From assembly GCA_946405655.1 (NCBI GenBank), contig CAMJHX010000097.1, positions 1 to 5,574 on the forward strand: 5,574 nt of DNA. The letters are read 5' to 3'. This stretch comes from an uncultured Clostridia bacterium. GTDB taxonomy: Bacteria > Bacillota > Clostridia > Oscillospirales > Oscillospiraceae. Numbering within the stretch: position 1 is the first letter of the stretch; the number at the start of each line of letters is the position of its first letter. Positions 1 through 5,574 of the stretch are shown one piece after another. Below the pieces are notes generated by a model. That model was not told where the DNA came from, ran no database searches, and worked only from the letters and a program-made list of their open reading frames with translations. Position numbers and translations under genes: made by a program.

Positions 1-237
1 AACTGCCTGTGTCATATCTCGCTCACGGAGCACATTCTGCTCATCATCTGCGTCGGCACGGCGTTCTCCGCCGAGATGCTGAACACCGCCATCGAGCACC
101 TTTGCGATCTCTATACGCAGGAGGAGCACCCGGAGATCCGGCGCATCAAGGATCTCGGCGCCGCGGGCGTGCTCATGGCGGGCAACGCGTTTTTCATCAT
201 GGAGGGAATCTTCATATGCCGCAGACTCTTCTTCTGA
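1..237 (+). CDS. dgkA: DgkA-family diacylglycerol/undecaprenol kinase, C-terminal part (5' end outside window)
   Basis: Reading from base 1 gives 78 residues ending at a TGA at 235-237. The visible part carries the family signature AEMLNTAIEHLCDL (visible residues 24-37), whose Glu-25, Asn-28 and Glu-32 match the catalytic and metal-binding helix of DgkA. It is followed by IKDLGAAGVL (49-58), the conserved Lys-Asp-x-Gly/Ala segment. Two hydrophobic stretches (about 11-24 and 53-74) fit the last membrane helices of this small three-helix inner-membrane protein. Gram-positive members are about 120-140 residues, so roughly 40-60 N-terminal residues are missing. The family phosphorylates a membrane lipid alcohol with ATP; Bacillota members mostly act on undecaprenol, others on diacylglycerol, and the sequence does not settle which. 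Lying directly before a CDP-lipid synthase, it could supply that enzyme's lipid phosphate (inference). Confidence 0.88.
   Translation, partial: NCLCHISLTEHILLIICVGTAFSAEMLNTAIEHLCDLYTQEEHPEIRRIKDLGAAGVLMAGNAFFIMEGIFICRRLFF
201..206 (+). promoter_or_regulatory. Shine-Dalgarno site inside dgkA that sets the carS-like start
   Basis: GGAGGG lies 9 bases before the ATG at 216 and inside the dgkA 3' end. It supports ATG 216 over the in-frame ATG at 249, and implies that ribosomes initiate the second gene while still translating dgkA. Confidence 0.7.
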
Positions 238-815
238 CGATTCGTAACATGTATGTCAGTATGCTGCCGATCGTCTTCGGCGGCGTGCTGAATATGATTT
301 TTGTCAAGACGCCGATCTATAAAAAATACTGCGCGCCGATCGACCGCGGCCGGCTCTGGCGCGACGGCAAGCGCATCTTCGGCGATAATAAAACCTGGAT
401 CGGCTTTTGGTCGATGGTGTTCTTCTGCATGGTCTCGCAGGTGTTCTGGGGCTGGGTCTGCAATCGATCCGGCTGGAACGGCATCCACGATCTCTATCGT
501 GTACGGGAAAACACCCTCGGCTTAAACGTCCTTACCGGCACGCTCTATGGCCTTGCCTACGCGCTCTTCGAGCTGCCGAACAGCTTCCTCAAGCGCCGTG
601 TGGACATCCGTCCCGGCAAGACGGAGCGCTCCGCGGTCGGTGCGGTGTTCTTCGTCGTCGACCAGATTGACTCTCTTCTCGGCGTCATGCTGGTGCTCAT
701 GGCCTTTTCCGGCATTTCCTTTGGTCGTTATCTCGGCTATATCGCCCTCGGCGCCGGAACGCACATCCTCGTGAACCTCGTTTTGTATTCGCTGCATATC
801 AGAAAGAATCTTTGA
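216..815 (+). CDS. carS: CDP-archaeol synthase (CarS/DUF46)-family CTP:lipid-phosphate cytidylyltransferase
   Basis: This is a 199-residue integral membrane protein with about five hydrophobic stretches (roughly 12-30, 64-82, 104-121, 152-167, 171-193). Family motifs are clear: PIDRGRLWRDGKRIFGDNKT (residues 41-60) running into W61 and G63, then ELPNSFLKRR (119-128) and VVDQIDSLLG (147-156). These match the CarS pattern of a D...W.DG.RI.GDNKTW.G block, a SF.KRR loop and a DQ.D block. Archaeal CarS activates unsaturated archaetidic acid with CTP to CDP-archaeol. Bacterial homologues are known, but their substrate is less certain and may be ordinary phosphatidic acid. ATG 216 overlaps dgkA by 22 bases, and any in-frame extension to base 9 would only shadow dgkA. 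The gene feeds directly into the pss gene downstream. Family assignment is strong; isoprenoid versus acyl substrate is open. Confidence 0.87.
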   Translation: MPQTLLLTIRNMYVSMLPIVFGGVLNMIFVKTPIYKKYCAPIDRGRLWRDGKRIFGDNKTWIGFWSMVFFCMVSQVFWGWVCNRSGWNGIHDLYRVRENTLGLNVLTGTLYGLAYALFELPNSFLKRRVDIRPGKTERSAVGAVFFVVDQIDSLLGVMLVLMAFSGISFGRYLGYIALGAGTHILVNLVLYSLHIRKNL

Positions 816-817
816 TC

Positions 818-823
818 GGAGAG
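818..823 (+). promoter_or_regulatory. Shine-Dalgarno site setting the pssA start
   Basis: GGAGAG sits 6 bases before ATG 830, in the only spacer of any length in the window (816-829). It favours ATG 830 over the in-frame TTG at 812, which would overlap the upstream stop codon and has no comparable site. Confidence 0.65.
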
Positions 824-829
824 AAAGAT

Positions 830-1429
830 ATGAAAAAACCGTTCATTGGCGTCTACAATCTCGCCAACTGTGTCACGATGCTCGGCATCGCCGCCGCCGT
901 CGTCGGCATCAGCTTTGCGGGCAATCCCCGCGTCGCCATGCTCATGCTCATCCTGTCCGGCGTGTGCGACATGTTCGACGGCCGCGTCGCGCGCATGTTT
1001 CCGCGCACGGATCTGGAGAAAAAGTACGGCATCCAGCTTGATTCCTTTGCCGATACGGTCTCGTTCGTGATCTTCCCGGCGGTGTTTCTCATCGCGCAGG
1101 GACGCACGGTCTGGACGATCCTGATCGCGATCCTCTATGTCTTCGCGGGCGTCACGCGCCTGTGCTGGTTTGATATCACGACCGACGGCCACACCGAGTA
1201 TTTCAGCGGCATGCCCGTCACCATGATTGCGCTTTTTCTCCCCATGTGGTATGCCGTCGCGGCGCTTGCGCATTTCACGGTGCCGCCGCTTGCCGTTGCG
1301 CTGTCCCTGCTCGTGATGGCGGTGCTGTTCGTGGCGAACATTCGCGTCAAGAAGCCGGGCGGCACCGGCATCATCGTCCTCGCGGTCATCGGCCTTGTGA
1401 TGCTGCTCGTCCTCCTGTTGGTCAAATGA
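830..1429 (+). CDS. pssA: CDP-alcohol phosphatidyltransferase, phosphatidylserine synthase type
   Basis: This 199-residue, largely hydrophobic protein would transfer the phosphatidyl group from a CDP-lipid to serine, releasing CMP, at the cytoplasmic membrane. The CDP-alcohol phosphatidyltransferase signature is complete: D47-x-x-D50-G51-x-x-A54-R55, then G67-x-x-x-D71-x-x-x-D75. The four aspartates bind the divalent metals. PssA-like features include an N-terminal YNLANCVTMLG helix (9-19), the LDSFADTVSFVIFP stretch (70-83) and YFSGMPVTM (124-132). Between AR and G there are 11 residues instead of the 8 usual in many PssA proteins. About six membrane segments are visible. The size is near that of compact Gram-positive PssA (about 180 residues) and smaller than Pss proteins with C-terminal extensions. 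The decarboxylase gene immediately downstream supports serine as acceptor rather than glycerol phosphate or inositol. Confidence 0.9.
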   Translation: MKKPFIGVYNLANCVTMLGIAAAVVGISFAGNPRVAMLMLILSGVCDMFDGRVARMFPRTDLEKKYGIQLDSFADTVSFVIFPAVFLIAQGRTVWTILIAILYVFAGVTRLCWFDITTDGHTEYFSGMPVTMIALFLPMWYAVAALAHFTVPPLAVALSLLVMAVLFVANIRVKKPGGTGIIVLAVIGLVMLLVLLLVK

Positions 1430-2289
1430 AGATCTATCGCCGGGATACCGGCCTATATGAGGAGGAGCAGGAGTTTCAGGCAGGGCTGCTGCGCGTTTTG
1501 TATGAAACCGTGCCGGGCCGTGTGCTCTTGAAGCTCGCGATCCATCCGGCGGTCAGCCGTCTCTATGCGCTCTATCAGCACGCGCCGCTCTCCAAAAAGA
1601 AAATCACCGGCTTTGCTAAGCAAAACGGAATTGATCTCTCCGGCTGGAACGTTGATTCTTTCGGCAGCTTCAATGACTTCTTCACGCGGCAGCGCGTGAA
1701 TCATACTTACGCTGCCTCGGATGAGCTGATCGCTGTGGCGGACAGCCGCCTCGCGGCGTACCCCGTCTCGGAGGATCTCCGCCTTCGCATCAAGCACAGC
1801 GAATACACACTCCGCGAGATCGTGGGGGAGGATATGCCGCTCGCGCCGTTTGCCGGCGGCACTTGTCTTGTTTTTCGCCTCGCGGTGCAGGACTATCACC
1901 GCTATGTCTTCCCGGACAGCGGTGAGACGGTCAAAACCGTTTCAATCCCCGGCGTGCTGCACACGGTGCGCGCCATCTCCGAACAGTGCCGCGTCTATGC
2001 GCACAATCACCGTGTCTGTACTCTGCTGGAGACCAAGCACTTCGGCCCCATGCTGCAGGTCGAGGTCGGCGCGCTCATGGTCGGCAAGATCCACAACCAT
2101 CCTGTGCAGCACTTTTCCCGCCTGCAGGAGAAGGGCTATTTCGAATTCGGCGGCTCCACGATTCTGCTGCTCGTGCCGCAGAACATTGCCGTCGACGCGG
2201 ACATTCTGGCCAAAACCCGCGAGGGCGTCGAGACGAAAGTGACCCTCGGCGAGACGATCGGAAAAAGAGAGGAAAGAACCACATGCTGA
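1426..2289 (+). CDS. psd: phosphatidylserine decarboxylase proenzyme (pyruvoyl type)
   Basis: The 287-residue product converts phosphatidylserine to phosphatidylethanolamine. It should cleave itself at G243-S244 in the FGGST motif (241-245; Ser codon 2155-2157), leaving a large beta chain and a small alpha chain of about 44 residues with an N-terminal pyruvoyl group from Ser-244. Other family landmarks are the Asp of AVADSRL (D106), PFAGG (141-145), QDYHRYVFP with H158, and KIHNHPVQHFSRLQEKGYFE leading into the cleavage site (221-240). D106, H158 and S244 correspond to the Asp/His/Ser set needed for self-processing. The length and the GGST (rather than LGST) site fit the class of about 290-300 residues seen in Clostridia and relatives. 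The start overlaps the pssA stop as ATGA, and no Shine-Dalgarno site is visible before it, so translation probably depends on coupling to pssA. An upstream extension to 1246 is only an out-of-frame shadow of pssA. Confidence 0.95.
   Translation: MKIYRRDTGLYEEEQEFQAGLLRVLYETVPGRVLLKLAIHPAVSRLYALYQHAPLSKKKITGFAKQNGIDLSGWNVDSFGSFNDFFTRQRVNHTYAASDELIAVADSRLAAYPVSEDLRLRIKHSEYTLREIVGEDMPLAPFAGGTCLVFRLAVQDYHRYVFPDSGETVKTVSIPGVLHTVRAISEQCRVYAHNHRVCTLLETKHFGPMLQVEVGALMVGKIHNHPVQHFSRLQEKGYFEFGGSTILLLVPQNIAVDADILAKTREGVETKVTLGETIGKREERTTC
2268..2274 (+). promoter_or_regulatory. Shine-Dalgarno site inside psd for the UbiA-family gene
   Basis: AGAGGAA lies 8 bases before ATG 2283, within the last codons of psd. 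It supports initiation at 2283 with a 7-base overlap. Confidence 0.6.
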
Positions 2290-3218
2290 AACGACTGAAC
2301 ATTTATTTCAAGGAGATGTATCCCATTCTCCCGCGCCTCGGTCTCGGTTACCTGATCGCGGCGGAGATCTATTTCATCGTGCTTTTGAATCACGGCGTCA
2401 CGTGGGACATCATCGGACCGCATCTCGGCATTCAGGAGCTCGTGCTCGGCTTCACGGTGTTCAGCTTCCTGTGCTGGCTGCGTATTGCGGACGATTTCAA
2501 GGACTATGAGCTCGACTGCCGCCTCTTTGCGCATCGTCCGCTGCCGTCCGGCCGCGTCACGAAGAAGGATCTGAAGATCTTCCTGTGCATCCTGATCCCG
2601 GTCACGCTGCTGCTGAACCTGATCTTCATGAACAACTTCCTCTTCTGCGTCATTCTCTATACCTATGGCTCGCTCATGGCCATCTGGTTTTTCCAGAAGT
2701 ATAAGATCCAGAAGTCCCTGCCCCTCGCGCTGGTGACGCACAATCCCGTGCAGTTCATCATGAACATCTATATCATCTCGTTCACGATCATCAAGTACAA
2801 CGCGATCCTGCCGGAGGTCAACAAGATTCCGGCGGTTGATCTCATCAACGCCTTTGCCTGCTTCACGCTCTATTTCCCGGCGCTCTACTGGGAGGTCTCC
2901 CGCAAGATCCGCGCCCCGCAGGACGAGACGGAGTACGTTACCTACTCCAAGCTCTTTGGTTACAAGAAGGCCGCGAATTTCGCTCTCTTTGTCATTCTGC
3001 TCGATATCACGACGAACTTTGTCCTTGTTTGGAACCTCAATAAAATCAGCGTCGCGGTGCTGGCGCTTCTCGTCGGCTGGATGACCTGGACGTTCCAGCG
3101 CTTCAAGGCTGACCCCACGCGCTTCAAGCTCGTCACGAAGGTGGAGAACTACACCTATCTGCAGGAGCTGACCATGATCGCCACGATCGTCGTCTTCCTC
3201 ATCGTGGGTAAGATCTGA
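2283..3218 (+). CDS. UbiA-superfamily membrane prenyltransferase, divergent subfamily
   Basis: This is a 311-residue polytopic protein with about nine hydrophobic segments, the usual count for UbiA enzymes, which transfer a prenyl chain from a prenyl diphosphate to an acceptor in the membrane. The first acidic motif is LRIADDFKDYELD (66-78), followed by HRPLPSGRVTKKDL (84-97), which matches the 'RP...G.i....L' block after the first Asp-rich motif. The second motif region reads EVSRKIRAPQDE (204-215) then TYSKLFGYKKA (220-230); an Asp at the usual position appears replaced by E204. The leading Asn of the classical NDxxDxxxD motif is replaced by R67. These variants recall an uncharacterised bacterial UbiA group rather than clear UbiA, MenA, protohaem farnesyltransferase or chlorophyll synthase. 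DGGGP synthase, the archaeal ether-lipid enzyme, belongs to the same superfamily, which makes the CarS-like neighbour suggestive. The substrate cannot be assigned from sequence alone. Confidence 0.85.
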   Translation: MLKRLNIYFKEMYPILPRLGLGYLIAAEIYFIVLLNHGVTWDIIGPHLGIQELVLGFTVFSFLCWLRIADDFKDYELDCRLFAHRPLPSGRVTKKDLKIFLCILIPVTLLLNLIFMNNFLFCVILYTYGSLMAIWFFQKYKIQKSLPLALVTHNPVQFIMNIYIISFTIIKYNAILPEVNKIPAVDLINAFACFTLYFPALYWEVSRKIRAPQDETEYVTYSKLFGYKKAANFALFVILLDITTNFVLVWNLNKISVAVLALLVGWMTWTFQRFKADPTRFKLVTKVENYTYLQELTMIATIVVFLIVGKI

Positions 3219-3220
3219 CC

Positions 3221-5419
3221 ATGAAGGCAGACAATCTCGCGCGTATGCGCGCGCACGGCCTTCCCGTGCCGGAATTCGCCGTGTTCCGAAAAAACGAACC
3301 CATCCGCCTCGATTTTTCCGGGGCGGAGCGTTTTGCTGTCCGCTCCACGTTCGACGCCGAGGATTCCGCGTCGCTTTCCTTTGCCGGGCAGTTTGATACG
3401 CTGCTGAACGTTCCGCGCAGCGATGTGCCTCAGGCGGTCGAGCGTGTGCGCGAAAGCTATGTCATGGGCGCGGAGGAATATGCCAAAGCACACGGCATGG
3501 CGCTTGCGGACTCCTCGGACGCGCCCGTCATCGTGCAGGCAATGGTTCCGTCGGAATTATCCGGCGTGCTCTTTACCTCCAATCCGACGGGGCTCTTAAA
3601 CGAGCTCGTCATCGTCGCGGGCAAGGGCCTCGGCAATGCCGTCGTGGAGGACCGCGCGGATGTCACGACGTATTATTATCACAAGGACGATGAGCTCTAT
3701 TATTTCGAGCGCACGAAGGATTCGCCGCTGCTGGAGGACCCTGTGCTCGAGCGGCTCGTCGCGCTCGGACTCGAGACGGAGCGGCTCTTCGGCGGTCCGA
3801 CGGATGTGGAATATGCCGTCTCGGGCGGGGAAGTGTATCTCCTGCAGGCGCGGCCGATCACCACGCTCTCGGAGAATGCCCCGATTGTCCTCGATAACTC
3901 CAACATCGTTGAGAGCTATCCGGATCTCACGCTTCCGCTCACGCAGAGCTTTGTAAAAGAGCTTTATTACCTGATCTTCAAGGCGCTGCTCGAGGAGACC
4001 ACGCACCACAGCCCGATCCTGCAGGAGCTCGAACCCGAGGTGCGCAACATGGTCGACATGTGCAACGGCCGCGTCTACTACCGCATCAGCAGCTGGTACG
4101 GCGTTCTGCGCCTGCTGCCGTTCTCGTCCCGATTTATCCGCATGTGGCAGCAGATGCTCGGCGTGCAGAATCAGACCGTCTCCGCCACCGAACGGCGCAT
4201 TCCCGCGCGCGTCAAGCTCACCATGACCGGCGCGCTCCTGCGCTGTCTGCTGCAGACGCCCCGCCGCATGGATGCGCTCGATGTGTTCTATGCAGATTTT
4301 GAAAACCGCACGCTCGCGCGCATTTCCTATCTGCTCGCAAAGCCCGGCCCGGAGCAGATTCCGGCGCTGCTCGCCGTCTACCGCGATATGCAGCGCGAGG
4401 TGCTCCCGAAATGGCATGTCACGCTCATCAACGACATGTATGCCTTCATGTTCACCTATCTCGCCGGCGGGCGCAATAAGGCCGCGCTCGCGGATATCCG
4501 CAGTCTCGAGAGCATGAAGCCCGTGCAGGCAATCAAGGCGCTCGCCGAGCTCTGCCGCGATACCGGGTTTGAAAGTGTGCGCTACCAGACCGCAAAATCC
4601 AATTTCATTCGCGAATACGGCGACCGCTGTCTCGGCGAACTCAAGCTCGAAACGCACACCTACCGCACGCACCCCGAGCTCGTGGATGAATTTGTGAAAG
4701 GCCGCCTGCAGAAGCCGCCGAAGCCGAAGAAGGCGGAGACAGAAACCAAGGCAAGGGACAGTTTTCTCGTCCGCCATGCCAAGCTCGGCATCTATAACCG
4801 CGAGCGTTCGCGCATGAACCGGACGCGACTCTTCGGCATGGCGCGCACGATCTTCCGCACCGTGGGCGAGGAGCTGCAGCGCGAGGGCTGGCTCGACGAC
4901 GCCGAGGATGTGTTCTATATCACGATCCCGGAGCTCGAGGAGGGGAACCCGGAGCGCTACCGCGCCTATGTACAGCAGCGTCGCGCGGAGTACGCCATGT
5001 TTGCCTTGCTCCCGCCTTACAGCCGCCTCATCTTCGATGGGGAGATCCGCAATAAGCGCGTCCAAAATGCGCAGTTCGATCTTCTGCACAAGGCGGACGT
5101 GCTCACCGGCATTTCGTCCTCCATCGGCACCGTCACTGGCGAGGCCGTCGTCATCACGGAGCCGAATCTCTCCATCGATACGCACGATAAGATTCTCGTC
5201 ACGCGCAGCACCGACCCCGGCTGGGTCTTCCTCATTGAGAACGCCAAGGGCATCATCGCCGAAAAGGGCTCGCTGCTGAGCCATACCGCCATCATCACGC
5301 GCGAGCTGCACAAGCCCTCTATGGTCAACGTCCGGGACGCCACCAAACGCATCCGCACCGGCGATATCGTGGAGCTGGACGCGGCCAGCGGCGTCATCCG
5401 CATTCTGCAGGAGGCATAA
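3221..5419 (+). CDS. PEP-synthase-related dikinase: ATP-grasp (PPDK_N) plus phosphohistidine domain, no PEP-binding barrel
   Basis: The 732-residue product has three parts. Residues 1-215 form a PPDK_N-type ATP-grasp domain: KADNLARMRAHGLPVPEF (2-19), FAVRSTFDAEDS (38-49, ATP-contacting R41), SFAGQFDTLLNV (53-64), QAMVPSELSGVLFTSNP (106-122), and DVEYAVSGGEVYLLQARPIT (195-214), with E197, Q209 and R211 in nucleotide and metal positions. Residues 216-625 are a long middle region with family blocks YGDRCLGELKLETHTYRTHP (466-485) and GWLDDAEDVFYITIPEL (556-572). Residues 626-732 are the swivelling domain, with GSLLSHTAIITREL (683-696) carrying the expected phosphohistidine H688 (codon 5282-5284). 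The C-terminal PEP/pyruvate barrel of PEP synthase and PPDK is absent, so the layout resembles rifampin phosphotransferase, which moves the beta-phosphate of ATP to a small-molecule hydroxyl. A lysine/proline-rich linker spans about 497-512. The start is fixed by an in-frame TAA at 3209-3211 and lies 2 bases after the previous stop, with no good Shine-Dalgarno site. Substrate unknown; a lipid or prenyl alcohol is suggested only by context. Confidence 0.85.
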   Translation: MKADNLARMRAHGLPVPEFAVFRKNEPIRLDFSGAERFAVRSTFDAEDSASLSFAGQFDTLLNVPRSDVPQAVERVRESYVMGAEEYAKAHGMALADSSDAPVIVQAMVPSELSGVLFTSNPTGLLNELVIVAGKGLGNAVVEDRADVTTYYYHKDDELYYFERTKDSPLLEDPVLERLVALGLETERLFGGPTDVEYAVSGGEVYLLQARPITTLSENAPIVLDNSNIVESYPDLTLPLTQSFVKELYYLIFKALLEETTHHSPILQELEPEVRNMVDMCNGRVYYRISSWYGVLRLLPFSSRFIRMWQQMLGVQNQTVSATERRIPARVKLTMTGALLRCLLQTPRRMDALDVFYADFENRTLARISYLLAKPGPEQIPALLAVYRDMQREVLPKWHVTLINDMYAFMFTYLAGGRNKAALADIRSLESMKPVQAIKALAELCRDTGFESVRYQTAKSNFIREYGDRCLGELKLETHTYRTHPELVDEFVKGRLQKPPKPKKAETETKARDSFLVRHAKLGIYNRERSRMNRTRLFGMARTIFRTVGEELQREGWLDDAEDVFYITIPELEEGNPERYRAYVQQRRAEYAMFALLPPYSRLIFDGEIRNKRVQNAQFDLLHKADVLTGISSSIGTVTGEAVVITEPNLSIDTHDKILVTRSTDPGWVFLIENAKGIIAEKGSLLSHTAIITRELHKPSMVNVRDATKRIRTGDIVELDAASGVIRILQEA
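5409..5414 (+). promoter_or_regulatory. Strong Shine-Dalgarno site for the last gene
   Basis: A perfect AGGAGG lies 5 bases before ATG 5420, inside the last codons of the dikinase-like gene. It is the best ribosome binding site in the window and shows that the truncated last reading frame is a real gene. Confidence 0.8.
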
Positions 5420-5574
5420 ATGCTGACTCTCTATACAAAAAATGACGCATATCTCCGCCGCCGATTTCTCGCGCTGCCGCCAGAGCTCTATCCGCCCGAG
5501 CGGCGGACGCAGGAACCGAAGGCAGAGCGGCAGCTGCTCGAGGGTAAACATCCGCTGAGCCCGTGCTTTGAGGT
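5420..5574 (+). CDS. N-terminus of a GNAT-like acyltransferase-family protein (3' end outside window)
   Basis: The reading frame starts at an ATG directly abutting the preceding TAA (5417-5419) and stays open to the window edge, giving 51 residues plus two bases. The sequence shows LYTKNDAYLRRRFLALPPEL (residues 4-23) and, at 39-48, LLEGKHPLSP. This resembles the start of an uncharacterised GNAT-related family whose members begin with a pattern like 'F..lP..lY.....vPpl..e....l....hPf....e'. No catalytic region is included, so the assignment rests on this N-terminal pattern only. The AGGAGG site and zero-base spacing place it in the same operon. It could alternatively be an unrelated hypothetical protein. 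Confidence 0.55.
   Translation, partial: MLTLYTKNDAYLRRRFLALPPELYPPERRTQEPKAERQLLEGKHPLSPCFE

Noticed and set aside
9..215. Upstream extension of the CarS-like reading frame to base 9
   Set aside because: This stretch is out of frame with the clearly conserved DgkA coding sequence and gives a low-complexity His/Arg-rich translation. The Shine-Dalgarno site supports ATG 216.
816..829. Possible promoter or terminator in the longest intergenic gap
   Set aside because: Only 14 bases, fully accounted for by a ribosome binding site; there is no room for a hairpin or promoter elements.
1246..1425. Upstream extension of the psd reading frame
   Set aside because: It overlaps the conserved pssA coding region in another frame and has no family similarity; Psd proteins of this class begin near the ATG at 1426.
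1986..2282. Upstream extension of the UbiA reading frame
   Set aside because: It overlaps the catalytic part of psd out of frame. ATG 2283 has its own ribosome binding site and gives a normal UbiA length.
3238..3251. Small perfect inverted repeat (CGCGC, 4-base loop, GCGCG) just after the dikinase start
   Set aside because: It could form a hairpin over codons 6-11 and affect translation, but a 5-bp GC stem is easily expected by chance in GC-rich coding DNA, and it is explained by Ala/Arg codons.
3221..5419. Annotation as genuine phosphoenolpyruvate synthase (ppsA) or pyruvate phosphate dikinase
   Set aside because: The ATP-grasp and phosphohistidine domains are present, but the C-terminal PEP/pyruvate-binding barrel is absent because the protein ends just after the swivel domain.
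3596..5551. A 651-codon open frame on the minus strand opposite the dikinase-like gene
   Set aside because: The + strand frame has clear family motifs throughout. The antisense frame is open because this GC-rich gene rarely uses codons whose complements are stops, and its translation shows no recognisable domain.

Overview
The window is 5,574 bases of densely packed coding DNA. Seven genes lie head to tail on the + strand, with no intergenic gap longer than 14 bases, so it looks like the inside of one operon. The first gene is cut by the left edge and the last by the right edge. I see no promoter, terminator, RNA gene, mobile element, CRISPR array or sizeable repeat. Junctions are very tight: a 22-base overlap, a 14-base gap, an ATGA overlap, a 7-base overlap, a 2-base gap and a 0-base gap. 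This points to translational coupling. The DNA is GC-rich, and several genes have good Shine-Dalgarno sites (GGAGG, AGGAGG). Together with a Gram-positive-type DgkA, this suggests a GC-rich anaerobic Bacillota lineage (for example Negativicutes or Oscillospiraceae-like). The taxon is inference and cannot be fixed from this window.

Left half (1-2289): four genes that would carry out consecutive steps of aminophospholipid synthesis, arranged in reaction order. They are a DgkA-family lipid kinase (3' part only), a CDP-archaeol synthase (CarS)-type CTP:lipid-phosphate cytidylyltransferase, a CDP-alcohol phosphatidyltransferase of the phosphatidylserine synthase type, and a pyruvoyl-dependent phosphatidylserine decarboxylase. 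Lipid alcohol -> lipid phosphate -> CDP-lipid -> serine phospholipid -> ethanolamine phospholipid is therefore encoded as a unit. The cytidylyltransferase belongs to the CarS family, best known from archaeal lipid synthesis, and not to the usual bacterial CdsA family.

Right half (2283-5574): a UbiA-superfamily membrane prenyltransferase of a divergent subfamily with altered acidic motifs. It is followed by a 732-residue PEP-synthase-related protein with an ATP-grasp domain, a long middle region and a C-terminal phosphohistidine swivel domain, but no PEP-binding TIM barrel. That is the layout of rifampin phosphotransferase-type small-molecule dikinases. Last comes the N-terminus of a protein resembling an uncharacterised GNAT-like family.

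The most interesting reading, which is inference, is that the operon makes or modifies an unusual, possibly isoprenoid-containing, phospholipid. The CarS-like enzyme, Pss and Psd would build the head group, the UbiA protein would transfer a prenyl group, and the dikinase-like protein would phosphorylate an unknown alcohol or lipid intermediate. The conservative alternative is an ordinary phosphatidylethanolamine operon using a non-CdsA cytidylyltransferase, with the last genes acting elsewhere.
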